Shown piece after piece: positions 1-9,154 of a stretch of 64,000 nt of DNA. The stretch's first letter is position 1. Every line of letters starts with the position of its first letter. The notes below the pieces were generated by a model that did no database searches, was not told the origin of the DNA, and was given only the letters and a program-made list of their open reading frames with translations. A program made the translations under genes and the position numbers. Source of the stretch: CAZMXP01 sp964570285 (GTDB lineage Bacteria > Planctomycetota > PLA2); NCBI GenBank assembly GCA_964570285.1, contig CAZMXP010000022.1:7004-71003 (forward strand), written 5' to 3'.

Positions 1-2
1 CG

Positions 3-149
3 CTGCTCGCGCTGCCGGCGCCCCCGTGCCTGCCCGCGCGCACCGTCGACGGATCGCCCGCGCCGCCGGGCCTCGACGGCCCGCCCGCCGACACGCTGCT
101 CGGCGACCTCGACGGCGACGGCCGGCCCGAGCGCCTGACGCGCCTCTAG
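3..149 (+). CDS. C-terminal end of a protein with an FG-GAP/VCBS-like calcium-loop motif (partial)
   Basis: The window opens inside this frame, so only the last 48 residues are visible. The tail contains LLGDLDGDGRPERL, the DxDxDG calcium-binding loop pattern of FG-GAP/VCBS repeats in secreted beta-propeller proteins. The stop codon TAG at 147-149 overlaps the stop codon of the convergent efflux pump gene (146-148). The 5' part, signal peptide and overall architecture lie outside the window. The high GC matches the neighbours. The family call rests on a single repeat, so it is tentative. Confidence 0.5.
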   Translation: MLALPAPPCLPARTVDGSPAPPGLDGPPADTLLGDLDGDGRPERLTRL

Positions 150-3100
150 GCGCGGCCCGCCGCGCGGGCGCGCTTCCACTTCCACTCTTCGACGGCGCAG
201 AACGCGGCCGGCACGATGAACAGCGTGATCAGGCTCACGGCCATCCCGCCGATCGACGGGATCGCCATGGGCCGCATCACGTCCGAGCCGCGGCCCGTGG
301 CCCAGAAGATGGGCAGCAGGCCGAACACGGTCGTGGCGATGGTCATCAGGCAGGGGCGGATGCGCTTGAGCCCCGCTTCGATCGTCGCCGCGCGGATCTC
401 GGCGACCGACCCGAACGCGCGCCCCTGGAAGACGCCCTCGAGATAGGTCGCGATGATCACGCCGTCGTCGTCGACCACGCCGAACAGCACCAGGAAGCCG
501 ACCCACACGGCCACCGACAAGTTCACGCCCCACAGGCCGAGCAGGATGAAGCCGCCGCAGGCCGAGACGAGCACGCCGAAGAAGATCACCGGCGCCACCC
601 ACCAGCGCCGGAAGCCCAGGTGCAGCATCACGCACATGATCAGCAGCGTGACCGGGACCAGCACCTTCATGCGCGCCGTGGCCCGCACCTGATTCTCGAA
701 CTGCCCCGACCATTCCCAGTAGTACCCGGGCGGGAGCACGAGCCGCCCGTCGGCGACGGCCCGCTGCAGCAGCGCCTCGGCGTCGTCGACGACCGAGACC
801 TCGTCGCGGTCGCGCGTGTTCATCGTGACGTAGCCCACGAGCAGGCCGCGCTCGCCCTTGATCTCCTGCGGCCCGAGCACGGTCGTGATGTCGGCGAGCT
901 GCGCGAGCGGCACCTGCGCGCCGTCCGAGGTCGGCACGCTGATGCGCTGCAGGGCCTCCATGTCCTCCCGGAAGTCGCGCGCGAGGCGGATGCGGATCGG
1001 ATAGCGCTCGCGCCCCTCGACCGACTCCTGGAGGTTCATGCCGCCGAGGGCGATCTCGATCACGTCCTGCACGTCGCGGATGTTGACGCCGTAGCGGCCG
1101 ATGCGGTCGCGGTCGATCTCGACCTGGATGTAGGGCTTGCCGACGATGCGGTCGGCGATGATGTCGGTCGCGCCGGGAACCTCGTGCAGCAACTGCTCGA
1201 TGCGCAGACCGATGCGCTCGATCTCGCGCAGGTCCGAGCCGAAGATCTTCACGCCCATCATCGCGCGGAAGCCCGTCTGCAGCATGACGAGCCGCGTCTG
1301 GATCGGCTGCAGGAAGGTCGGCAGCACGCCGGGAATCGCGGTCTGCGCCTGCAGCTCGGCCAGCAGCTCGGCCTTGTCGAGACGGCGCTCCTCGGGCCAG
1401 ATCCACGCGAGCGGCTCGCGCAGCGCGGCGGGCCAGCCGGAGAACCAGCGCTCGACCGGGACGCGCCGCCACTCCTCCTCGGGCTTGAGGATGATGATGC
1501 TCTCGATCATGCCGATGGGCGCCGGATCGAGGGCCGAGTCGGCGCGGCCGATCTTGCCCACGACCGACTCGACCTCGGGGATCGCGGCGATCAGGCGGTC
1601 CTGCATGCTGTTGACCTGCACCGCCTGGCTGAGCGAAGCCTGCGGCAGCAGCGAGGGCATGTACAGGAACGAGCCCTCGTCGAGCGGCGGCATGAACTCC
1701 CGGCCGAGGCCCGGCAGCGCCCGGTGCAGCCCGGCCGAGAGGCGCTCGCCGCCGACGCGGTCGAGCACGGCCGTCACCGGCGCGAGCACGACCTTCGCCC
1801 CCAACCACACGCTCAGGCCGACGAGCAGGATCGCGCAGGGCGCGACGAAGAAGGTCTTCTTGTGGTCGAGGATCCAGCGCAGCGTCGGGACGTAGGCGCG
1901 CGCGACCAGGCGCGAGACGCGGTTCTCCTCGAGCGGCAGGAAGCGCTCGCGCGTCATGCGCACCACGCACAGGCCGACGCCGACGCCCACCGCCGCCGAG
2001 AGCAGCCAGCCGCGCCCCCCGGTCGCGCCGAAGCCGGCAGCGAACGCGTAGCGCGTCGCGAACAGCGCGGCCGCCCCGCTGCCCAACGCGAGCAGCGCGA
2101 CGACGCGCCGCCGCCACGCGACCGGACGGAACAGCAGGAAGCACAGGAAGGGCACGACCGTGACGGCCAGCACGACCGACGCGCCGATGGCGAAGGTCTT
2201 GGTGAAGGCCAGCGGCCGGAACAGCTTGCCCTCCTGGTCGGTCAGGAAGAACACGGGCAGGAACGCGACCAGCGTGTTGGAGACGGCGGTGAGGATCGCC
2301 CCGCCGACCTCGGTCGCGCCCTCGTGCACGAGGCCGAAGTGGCCCTTGGCGCGCCGCTCCTCGGCCGTTGCCGACGCGACGCGCCGGTAGATGTTCTCCG
2401 ACATGATGATGCCCATGTCGGCCACGTCGCCGATCGCGATCGCGAGGCCCGCGAGCGACATGATGTTGCTGTCGACGCCGAAGGCGACCATCGCGATGAA
2501 GGTCCCGGCGACGGCCAGCGGCAGCGTCACGATCACGGTGAGCGTCGAGCGCAGGTGCAGCATGAACACCACGATCACCAGGCTGGCGAGCAGCGCCTCT
2601 TCGGCGAGCGCCTGCCGGAGCGTGTCGAGCGTCTGGTCGACGATCGTCGTGCGGTCGTAGAAAGGCACGAGCCGCACGCGCGACACGCGGCCGTCCGCGA
2701 GCGTCTTGCTCGGCAACCCCGGCTCGAGCTGCGCGATCTTGGCCTGCACGCGCTCGATCACGGCGCGCGGGTTCTCGCCGTAGCGCATGGCGACCACGCC
2801 GCCCACGGCCTCGACGCCGGCCTTGTCGAGCGCGCCGCGCCGGAAGTCGGGCCCGAGCTGCACCGTCGCGACGTTGGCCAGAGTGATCGGCGTGCCGCCC
2901 TCCTGGCGGATCACGACGCGCTCGAGATCCTCGACCGACTTGACGAAGCCGACGCCGCGGATGAAGAACTCGTGGCCGTTGCTCTCGACGACCTTGGCGC
3001 CCACGTCGATGTTGCTGCGCGCGACGGCCTCGTGGACGTCGAGCAGCGTGACGCGGTGCGCGCGCAGGCGATCGGGATGCACGTCGATCTGGTACTGCTT

Positions 3101-3646
3101 GACGAAGCCGCCGACGCTGGCGACCTCGCTCACGCCCTCGACGGCGTTGAGCTGGTAGCGCACGTACCAGTCCTGGATCGAGCGCAGCTCGGCGAGGTCG
3201 AAGCCCTCGCCCTCCAGGGTGTACGCGTACACCTGCCCCAGCGCCGTCGCGTCGGGCCCCAGCACGGGCGTGACGCCCGCCGGCAGCCGCTGCTGCGCGA
3301 CGTTCATGCGTTCGATCACGCGTGAACGCGCCCAGTAGTAATCGACCTCGTCCCTGAAGATGACGAAGACCATCGAGAAGCCGAAGCCCGACATCGACCG
3401 GATGGCCTTCACTCCCGGCGTGCCCGTCAGGCTCGTCGTGAGCGGATAGGTGAGCTGGTCGTCGACGTCCTGCGGGCTGCGACCCGGCCAGTCGGCGTAG
3501 ACGATGACCTGCTGCTCGCCGATGTCGGGGATCGCGTCGACCGGGAGGTTGCGCAGCGCGGCCCAGCCGCCGACGCACAGCGCCACGATGAGCAAGCCCA
3601 TCATGAACGTGTTCTTCAGGCACCAGCGGATGAGGGCGGCGACCAT
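146..3646 (-). CDS. cusA: CusA/CzcA-family heavy-metal efflux RND transporter, inner-membrane pump subunit
   Basis: This 1166-residue protein has the usual length and layout of heavy-metal RND pumps: an N-terminal membrane helix (about 10-30), a periplasmic porter domain, a helix bundle (about 345-520), a second porter domain and a C-terminal helix bundle. Diagnostic stretches are NLPVDAIPDIGEQQV near residue 35, the TM4 charge-relay region AIGDVADMGIIMSEN (Asp407 and Asp410) and MPPLDEGSFLYMPS in the second porter domain. TM4 reads GDVADM where many CusA proteins read GAMVDA, so it belongs to a divergent subgroup. It starts 5 bases after the stop of the adaptor gene and is the last gene of the operon. 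It would export Cu(I)/Ag(I) or divalent metal from periplasm and cytoplasm using the proton gradient. The exact metal is not certain. Confidence 0.93.
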   Translation of the reverse strand: MVAALIRWCLKNTFMMGLLIVALCVGGWAALRNLPVDAIPDIGEQQVIVYADWPGRSPQDVDDQLTYPLTTSLTGTPGVKAIRSMSGFGFSMVFVIFRDEVDYYWARSRVIERMNVAQQRLPAGVTPVLGPDATALGQVYAYTLEGEGFDLAELRSIQDWYVRYQLNAVEGVSEVASVGGFVKQYQIDVHPDRLRAHRVTLLDVHEAVARSNIDVGAKVVESNGHEFFIRGVGFVKSVEDLERVVIRQEGGTPITLANVATVQLGPDFRRGALDKAGVEAVGGVVAMRYGENPRAVIERVQAKIAQLEPGLPSKTLADGRVSRVRLVPFYDRTTIVDQTLDTLRQALAEEALLASLVIVVFMLHLRSTLTVIVTLPLAVAGTFIAMVAFGVDSNIMSLAGLAIAIGDVADMGIIMSENIYRRVASATAEERRAKGHFGLVHEGATEVGGAILTAVSNTLVAFLPVFFLTDQEGKLFRPLAFTKTFAIGASVVLAVTVVPFLCFLLFRPVAWRRRVVALLALGSGAAALFATRYAFAAGFGATGGRGWLLSAAVGVGVGLCVVRMTRERFLPLEENRVSRLVARAYVPTLRWILDHKKTFFVAPCAILLVGLSVWLGAKVVLAPVTAVLDRVGGERLSAGLHRALPGLGREFMPPLDEGSFLYMPSLLPQASLSQAVQVNSMQDRLIAAIPEVESVVGKIGRADSALDPAPIGMIESIIILKPEEEWRRVPVERWFSGWPAALREPLAWIWPEERRLDKAELLAELQAQTAIPGVLPTFLQPIQTRLVMLQTGFRAMMGVKIFGSDLREIERIGLRIEQLLHEVPGATDIIADRIVGKPYIQVEIDRDRIGRYGVNIRDVQDVIEIALGGMNLQESVEGRERYPIRIRLARDFREDMEALQRISVPTSDGAQVPLAQLADITTVLGPQEIKGERGLLVGYVTMNTRDRDEVSVVDDAEALLQRAVADGRLVLPPGYYWEWSGQFENQVRATARMKVLVPVTLLIMCVMLHLGFRRWWVAPVIFFGVLVSACGGFILLGLWGVNLSVAVWVGFLVLFGVVDDDGVIIATYLEGVFQGRAFGSVAEIRAATIEAGLKRIRPCLMTIATTVFGLLPIFWATGRGSDVMRPMAIPSIGGMAVSLITLFIVPAAFCAVEEWKWKRARAAGRA

Positions 3647-3651
3647 GGCGA

Positions 3652-5223
3652 TCAGTGCTCGTGGATCTCGGCGCCGGCCCTCAGCCCGCCCGGGTGGAAC
3701 AGGCTCGACTGGCCGCCGATCTGGAACTGGCTGTCGATCAGGAATCCGCCGCGCGTCACGACGCGCTCACCGTCGGCGAGCCCCTCGAGCACCGGGAAGA
3801 AGTCGCCGGCGCGGGGCCCGAGCACGACCTCGCGCGGCTGGAACAGGCCGCGCGAGACCTCGACGTAGACGAGTTGCCGCGTTCCGCTGTCGAGCACGGC
3901 GCTCGTCGGGACGACGAGCAGTTCCTTCGCCGAGGCCGGCGCCGGCGCGGCGACGGGCAGCAGCCGCATCCCGCAGACCGGACAGCGGCCGGCCTCCGGA
4001 TACGTGGTCGTGCCTTCGCAGGCCATCGGGCAGGCGTGGACGACCGGGGCGCGTGCGGCGCTCCCGGCCCCGTGATCGGCGTGCCCGTCGCCCGCCGCGT
4101 CGGCCTCCTCCGCGCCGGGGATCTGCTCGAGGTGCATCTCGCAGATCGGGCACGCGCCGGGCGCGTCGAGCAGCACCTGCGGATGCATCGGGCACGACCA
4201 GCGGCCCTCGACGCCCGTGGCCGCGGCCCGGCCGTCGGCGCCCAGATCGGCGCGGATCGTCGCGCTCACGAACATGCCCGGCTTGAGGGCGTGGTCGGCG
4301 TTCTCCACGTGCACGGGGACGGCGATCGTGCGCGTGTCCTCGCTCACGATCGGCTCCACGAACGTCACCAGACCGGAGAACACGCGGCCCGGCAGCGACT
4401 CGGCCACGAGTTCGACGCTCTGGCCGTAACGCACCCAGGGCAGGTCGTACTCGTAGATGTCGAGATACACCCACACGGTGTCGAGATCGGCCACGCGGTA
4501 GAGCGCGTCGCCCGCCCGGAACGCGCTCTGCTGCACGATGGACTTCTCGATCACCGTGCCCGCGATCGGCGAGTAGAGCGTGACGCGCTCGGCGATCTCG
4601 CCGCTCCCGCGCAGCGCGTCGACCTGCTCCCGCGTGAGGCCCAGGCGCCGCAGCTTGAGCGCGGCCGCCTCGAGGAGGCCCCCGTCGCCGCCGCTGCGCG
4701 CGGCGACGAGCAGCTCCTGCTGCGCGACGAGCAGCTCGGGGCTGTAGATCTCGACGAGGTGATCGCCCGCCTTGATCTCCGCGCCCGTGAAGTTCACGAA
4801 CAGGCGCTCGGCGTAGCCGTCGACGCGCGCCGTGACCGTGGCCAGCGCCGACTCGTTGTAGCGGATCTTGCCGACCGCCCGCAGTTCGCGCGTGAGCGGC
4901 CGGCGCTCGACGAGGCTCGTCTCGACGGAGGCCAGCGCGAGCGCGCGCTCCGAGAGCGCGAGGGAGGGCACGGCACCGTCGTCGGCGGCGGCGGTCGCGG
5001 CCGGGATCAGCGGCATCTCGCAGATCGGGCAGGAACCGGGGCCCTGCAGGCGCACCTGCGGGTGCATCGAACAGGTCCAGACCGGAGCCGGGACCGGCGC
5101 CGCATCCGGGGCGGTCGCGGGCGGCGCGCCCGCGGCCGGCGCGCCGGCGCTCCCCAGGGCGTAGCCGAGCGCGAGGGCGGCCCCCGCGGCGAGCAGTGCG
5201 ACGACGAGATGACTGCGGGTCAT
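3652..5223 (-). CDS. cusB: CusB-like periplasmic adaptor with three heavy-metal-binding (CxxH...CxxC) domains
   Basis: The protein has 523 residues and an N-terminal hydrophobic helix (residues 5-25) that acts as a signal or anchor. An HlyD-type membrane-fusion core follows: a barrel-sandwich hybrid near residues 100-230 and a beta-barrel near 230-330. Three copies of the heavy-metal-binding module are visible. WTCSMHPQV...CPICEM lies near the N terminus. WSCPMHPQV...CPICEM and ACPMACEG...CPVCGM lie in tandem near residues 345-435, inserted before the final membrane-proximal segment. One module is normal for this family and three are unusual. The Cys/Met/His content favours Cu or Ag as substrate. 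Its ATG overlaps the stop of the outer-membrane gene by 4 bases (ATGA), which implies coupled translation. It links pump and outer-membrane channel. Confidence 0.92.
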   Translation of the reverse strand: MTRSHLVVALLAAGAALALGYALGSAGAPAAGAPPATAPDAAPVPAPVWTCSMHPQVRLQGPGSCPICEMPLIPAATAAADDGAVPSLALSERALALASVETSLVERRPLTRELRAVGKIRYNESALATVTARVDGYAERLFVNFTGAEIKAGDHLVEIYSPELLVAQQELLVAARSGGDGGLLEAAALKLRRLGLTREQVDALRGSGEIAERVTLYSPIAGTVIEKSIVQQSAFRAGDALYRVADLDTVWVYLDIYEYDLPWVRYGQSVELVAESLPGRVFSGLVTFVEPIVSEDTRTIAVPVHVENADHALKPGMFVSATIRADLGADGRAAATGVEGRWSCPMHPQVLLDAPGACPICEMHLEQIPGAEEADAAGDGHADHGAGSAARAPVVHACPMACEGTTTYPEAGRCPVCGMRLLPVAAPAPASAKELLVVPTSAVLDSGTRQLVYVEVSRGLFQPREVVLGPRAGDFFPVLEGLADGERVVTRGGFLIDSQFQIGGQSSLFHPGGLRAGAEIHEH

Positions 5224-6560
5224 GGTGCGACCTCCTCGAAGAGCTTCGTGCCGTCGGGCGGCAGGCCCGCGATCGTCAGCGACAGCGATGCCTGCGACAG
5301 TTCGGCCTGCGTGCGCGCCTCGAACCGCGCGAGGCGCAGCGCGAGCAGGCCGCGCTCGGCGTCGAGCACCGCGCGCAGGTCGCCGCGACCGTTCACCCAG
5401 GCGACGCGGGCCAGCTCGAGCTGCGCCTCGGCGCGCGGCAGCAGCGTGCCGTGCAGCAGCGCCGCGTCGCGCGCGGCCTGCCGGTAGAGGGCCAGCGCGC
5501 CGGCCAGCTCCGCCGCGACGCGCAGTTCCTCGGCCGTGCGCCGCGCCGCGGCCGCGCGCAGCGCCGCCTGCGCGCCCGCGATCTCGGCCGCCACCTTGTC
5601 GCGCCAGATCGGGAGCGTCACGCTGGCCTGCGGACGGAACATCGTCGGGTCGGCGCGCAGGTCCGACTCGAGGCCGATCGAGACGTCGGGCACGTCGGCG
5701 GCGCGCGCCCGGTCGAGACCGGCCTCGGCGCGCCGGATGTCCTCTTCGAGAGCGCGCAGTTCGGGGCGGTGACGCAGCGCCGCGGCCAGCAACGCCTCGG
5801 GCTCGGGCGCGGGGGTCGACGTCTCCCAGCGGGCCGGCAGCGCCGGGTCGGGATCGCCGGGGCCCAAGCCCAACGCGGCCTTCCAGCGCGCCCGGCGCGC
5901 GCGCGCCGCGTCTTCGAGGTTCGCGACGCGGATGGCCGCCAGGTCGAGCGCGTCGCGCGCCGCGATCAGCTCGGAAAGCGTCGCGCCGCCGGCCGAGCTG
6001 TCCTGCCGCGCCAGATCCTCGACGGCGGCGAGCAGTTCCGCGTCGCGGCGCGCGAGGCGGACGGACTCCTGCGCGAAGTGCAACTCGTGATAGGCGGACG
6101 TGAGGTCGAAGGCCGCGCGCAGCACCTGGCGCTCGAAGGCGCGCCGGGCCATGCGGCTGCGGGCCGTCATCTCAGCCCCGGCCGCGCGCAGCCGCTCGGG
6201 CGCGGGCAGCTCGAACATCAGGCCGGGCATGAGCGTCATGACCGAACTCGCGATGTCGCTCTCGAACATGAAGCGCGGGTCGGGCCGCGAGCGCGCCGGC
6301 ACGATGGCCTCGACCGTCTCGGCCCAGTCGTGCCAGGCCGCGCGCACCTCGGGGTGGGTCAACAGCGCGAAGCGCAGCCACTCCGACAGGCTCGCCGACG
6401 CGTCCGGGGGCCCGGCCGCCTCCGCGGCGTCGGCGCCGGCGAACTCGGCGGAGACGCGCGCCAGATCGGCGCGCGCCTCGCGCTCACCCTCGACGGGCGT
6501 GCCGACGCAGCCCGCCGCCGCGAGGGCGACGCACAGCGGCACGACGTGACGTGACGACAT
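5220..6560 (-). CDS. TolC/CusC-like outer-membrane efflux lipoprotein
   Basis: I chose the ATG at 6558-6560 because it begins a classic lipoprotein signal, MSSRHVVPLCVALAAAGC, with lipobox AAGC. The frame stays open further upstream but that part looks non-coding. The mature protein of about 430 residues has two long Ala/Arg/Glu-rich helical repeats typical of outer-membrane efflux proteins, including a region around HPEVRAAWHDW and a second around HRPELRALEEDIRRAEAG. It is the third component of the metal efflux system and lies directly upstream of the adaptor gene, overlapping by 4 bases. Lipid-anchored outer-membrane factors are normal for this family. The function is secure as an efflux channel. 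Specificity is inferred from context. Confidence 0.9.
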   Translation of the reverse strand: MSSRHVVPLCVALAAAGCVGTPVEGEREARADLARVSAEFAGADAAEAAGPPDASASLSEWLRFALLTHPEVRAAWHDWAETVEAIVPARSRPDPRFMFESDIASSVMTLMPGLMFELPAPERLRAAGAEMTARSRMARRAFERQVLRAAFDLTSAYHELHFAQESVRLARRDAELLAAVEDLARQDSSAGGATLSELIAARDALDLAAIRVANLEDAARARRARWKAALGLGPGDPDPALPARWETSTPAPEPEALLAAALRHRPELRALEEDIRRAEAGLDRARAADVPDVSIGLESDLRADPTMFRPQASVTLPIWRDKVAAEIAGAQAALRAAAARRTAEELRVAAELAGALALYRQAARDAALLHGTLLPRAEAQLELARVAWVNGRGDLRAVLDAERGLLALRLARFEARTQAELSQASLSLTIAGLPPDGTKLFEEVAP

Positions 6561-6702
6561 CTGTTCGGCTCCAGCGAGCCCGCCTTCGAAGGGCGCTCGC
6601 GCGGATCGGGGCGCACCGGACCGCACGCGACGGCGGACCGGATGCCGGGGACACCCTCCGGCGCGCTCGGCACGCCGGACGGACCGCTCGCGGGAACGCC
6701 GG

Positions 6703-7113
6703 TCAGATCTGCAGGATGCAGTGCAGCGCGAGCAGCGGCGGCGGCGGCAGATCGCCGCTCGCCGGCACGCGGAGCGCCGGTGCCGCCGCGGCGCGCGGCA
6801 CGTCGCACGCGGGCGCGACGACGGCCGGCAGCGCGGCGCTTTCGACGAGCCGCGCAAGCGGCGCATCGACGGCCACGAGCTGCAGGTCCGGCGCGGCGCG
6901 CAGGCAGCCGCAACCGTCTCCGTCGTCGCTGCAGGGCGCGGGCTGCGGCGGCATCGACGACGTGCCGCCGCAGTGTCCGCCCGGCTCGCAACCCGTCGCC
7001 GCCGCCGGCACCTCGACACCATGGCCATGCGCATCGCCGCACAGGCACAGCGGCTGCGCGAAGGCGGCCAGCAGAGCCAGCAGGAAGGCGAGCGGTCTGA
7101 AGGCGGCGTGCAT
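6703..7113 (-). CDS. small secreted Cys/His-rich protein upstream of the metal efflux operon
   Basis: This 136-residue protein starts with a clear signal peptide (MHAAFRPLAFLLALLAAFAQ). The mature part begins with PLCLCGDAHGHG and continues with several Cys and His residues, including CGGTSS and DGCGC. I do not recognise a named family. Short Cys/His-rich exported proteins at the head of Cus/Czc operons are often metal-binding or metal-sensing, and that is the inference here. It lies on the same strand as the efflux genes, with 142 bases between its stop and the outer-membrane factor start. It may therefore be the first gene of the operon or have its own promoter. Confidence 0.65.
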   Translation of the reverse strand: MHAAFRPLAFLLALLAAFAQPLCLCGDAHGHGVEVPAAATGCEPGGHCGGTSSMPPQPAPCSDDGDGCGCLRAAPDLQLVAVDAPLARLVESAALPAVVAPACDVPRAAAAPALRVPASGDLPPPPLLALHCILQI

Positions 7114-7177
7114 CAGGGTTCCCAGTCTAGGGGCCTGATCGGCAGTGCGGCAAGCGGGGTTGAGCGCGGCGCCCCGA

Positions 7178-7195
7178 AGGCCCGTCCGCGGGCCT
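7178..7195 (-). terminator. probable terminator hairpin after the desaturase gene
   Basis: A 7-bp GC stem (AGGCCCG / CGGGCCT) with a 4-base loop lies immediately after the desaturase stop codon on the minus strand. There is no strong T-run. It could equally be a chance GC palindrome in this GC-rich segment. Confidence 0.35.
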
Positions 7196-8127
7196 CAGGC
7201 GGCCTTGCGCGCCGCCTCGGTGCGCGCGCGGGCGATCGCGTCGGTGGGCGTGCGGCGCAGGTCGCGCGTCACGCCGACCTTCTCCATCGTCCAGACGAAC
7301 CACTTGGTCGGGTCGAACTGGTGCCAGCGCACGCCGTTGCGGTAGTCGGCCTGAAAGCGGTGGTGGAAGTTGTGGTAGCCCTCGCCGAGGCTGATGAGCG
7401 CCGTGATCGCGCTGTCGCGCGCCGAGGTTCCCGCGCCGTACGGCTGGTGGCCCAGCCAGTGCGCGAAGGAGTTGATCGAGAAGGTCGCGTGCCACTGCAG
7501 CACCAGGCGCAGGAAGCCGGCCACCAGCAGCCCGCCGAGCGCGTCGCCCCACAGGGCCGCGATGCCCGCCGGCAGCAGCGCGCCGAACACGACTGCCAGC
7601 GGCACGTAGTGGCGATGCTGGAAGGCCACCAGCGGGTCGGAGGCCAGGTCGCGCACCAGGGCGTCGTGGTCGCGCTTGTCGGACTTCACGAAGATCCAGC
7701 CGATGTGCGCCCACCAGAACCCGCGCCGGATGTTGTACGGATCGCGCTCCTCGTCGGTGTGCGCGTGGTGCACGCGATGGTCGGCCGACCACTTGAGCGC
7801 CGAGTTCTGCGCCGCGCCGGCGCCGAAGAGCAGGTACACGAGGCGCAGCGGCCAGGCCGCGCGGTAGCTGCCGTGCGCGAAGAGCCGGTGGTAGCCGCCC
7901 GTGATCGAGAGCCCGCACAGCGCGAACCACGCCAGGCCCAGCCCGGTCGTCGCCCACGAGGCGCGCTCCGAGAAGAGTCGGACGACGCCGGCCGCCGCGA
8001 GCAGGTGCGCCGCGGCGATGAACAGCACGTTGACCCAGTCGAGCCGGGCGGCGGGCGCCGTCGGGCGGCGCGCGGATGCCGGTTCGTCATCGGAGAAGCT
8101 GCCGTCCATCGGGACACTCTCGCACAT
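7195..8127 (-). CDS. acyl-CoA/fatty acid desaturase (delta-9 type), integral membrane
   Basis: The protein has 310 residues and four to five membrane segments. All three histidine boxes of the membrane desaturase family are present: HRLFAH near residue 80, HRVHHAH near 116 and HNFHH near 250. These bind the di-iron centre that inserts a double bond into a saturated acyl chain. The box spacing and the sequence around LKWSADHRVHH match the acyl-CoA/delta-9 subgroup. A second possible start (ATG, MDGSF) lies 18 bases downstream with a slightly better GAGAG ribosome site. It is probably the only gene of its unit. The gene on the same strand upstream ends 25 bases before it. Its role is membrane fluidity through unsaturated fatty acids. 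Confidence 0.93.
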   Translation of the reverse strand: MCESVPMDGSFSDDEPASARRPTAPAARLDWVNVLFIAAAHLLAAAGVVRLFSERASWATTGLGLAWFALCGLSITGGYHRLFAHGSYRAAWPLRLVYLLFGAGAAQNSALKWSADHRVHHAHTDEERDPYNIRRGFWWAHIGWIFVKSDKRDHDALVRDLASDPLVAFQHRHYVPLAVVFGALLPAGIAALWGDALGGLLVAGFLRLVLQWHATFSINSFAHWLGHQPYGAGTSARDSAITALISLGEGYHNFHHRFQADYRNGVRWHQFDPTKWFVWTMEKVGVTRDLRRTPTDAIARARTEAARKAA

Positions 8128-8152
8128 CCCCGCACCCGGCGCACCCGTGCCG

Positions 8153-9154
8153 CTAGAAGGACGCGACGCGCTCCAGGGTCCAGAAGCTCGCGAGGCCGCC
8201 GATCGCGTAGACCGGGACGCGCCGCGACCAGGCCGGCCAGGCGAGGCCCGTGCGGCGCAGGACCGCGAGCAGGCCGAGCACGGCGACGACGAAGCCCAGC
8301 TGGCCGAGTTCGACGCCGACGTTGAAACACGCCAGCGCGAAGGGGATGCGCCCCTCCGGCAGCCCCACTTCGGCCAGTGCGCCCGCGAATCCCAACCCGT
8401 GCAGCAGGCCGAAGACGAAGCCGACGACCCACGGCGCGCGCGCCGCCAGTCCGGGGCGGCCCGACTCCGCGCGGACGATCTCGACCGCCACCAGCACGAT
8501 CGAGAGCGCGATGACCGCCTCGACCGGCGGCCCCGGGACGTGCACGAAGCCCAGCACCGCGAGCGCGAGCGTGATGCTGTGCGCGACGGTGAAGGCGGTC
8601 ACGGTCGCGACCAGGCGCCGCAGGCTCTTGCTGATCAACAGCAGCGCGAGCACGAACAGCAGGTGGTCGACCCCGAACAGGATGTGCTCGACCCCCAGCG
8701 CGAGATACTCCGCGGCGAGCCCGAACACCGAGGGCCGCAGCGGCACCAGGGCCTCGGGCCGCTGCGGCGTGAGGCGCGCGACGAAGCTCGTGCCGTCGAG
8801 GAAGTCGATGCGCGCCAGCGCGTCCGTCATCGTCGCCGACAGGCCCGCGATGGCGAGCCGCTGGCCGCGCAGCGGCTCGACCGCGCGCACGCGCCAGGTC
8901 TGCACGGAGGCGTCGCCGCGCCGACGCTGCGTCACCGGGCCCAGCGGTTCGACCGCGCCCGAGAACTCGGGCGCGAGGCTCAGGCGCAGCTCGCCGCGCA
9001 TGGGCGTCTTCCAGAGCACGTCGAACTCTCCGGCCCGGGTCTCGGTGAGTTCGAGGTACGCGGGGCGGACCTCGTGGGCGCGCAGTTCGCCGGCGAGCAG
9101 GCACGGCGCGAGCAGCGCGAGCAGGCGCGTTCCCAGCCGCCGCAGGCCGTTCAC
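8153..9154 (-). CDS. HupE/UreJ-family membrane protein (HupE/UreJ_2)
   Basis: The GTG at 9152-9154 overlaps the TGA of the upstream ppiC-like gene (GTGA) and gives a 333-residue product with a signal-like N terminus. An exported beta-rich domain of about 130 residues follows, then six membrane helices. The motif GVEHILFGVDHLLFVLAL and the later FGLLHGLGFAGALAEVGLP are characteristic of the HupE/UreJ_2 family, which includes predicted nickel or cobalt permease-like proteins. The combination of an exported domain with HupE, next to a PpiC isomerase, is common in Planctomycetota and Proteobacteria. The transport substrate is unknown. A metal permease role is a family-level inference. Confidence 0.85.
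   Translation of the reverse strand: MNGLRRLGTRLLALLAPCLLAGELRAHEVRPAYLELTETRAGEFDVLWKTPMRGELRLSLAPEFSGAVEPLGPVTQRRRGDASVQTWRVRAVEPLRGQRLAIAGLSATMTDALARIDFLDGTSFVARLTPQRPEALVPLRPSVFGLAAEYLALGVEHILFGVDHLLFVLALLLISKSLRRLVATVTAFTVAHSITLALAVLGFVHVPGPPVEAVIALSIVLVAVEIVRAESGRPGLAARAPWVVGFVFGLLHGLGFAGALAEVGLPEGRIPFALACFNVGVELGQLGFVVAVLGLLAVLRRTGLAWPAWSRRVPVYAIGGLASFWTLERVASF

Noticed and set aside
26..3325. Long plus-strand open frame opposite the efflux pump gene
   Set aside because: Its composition is Arg/Asp/His-rich and lacks domains. It is the shadow of the minus-strand pump gene in very GC-rich DNA.
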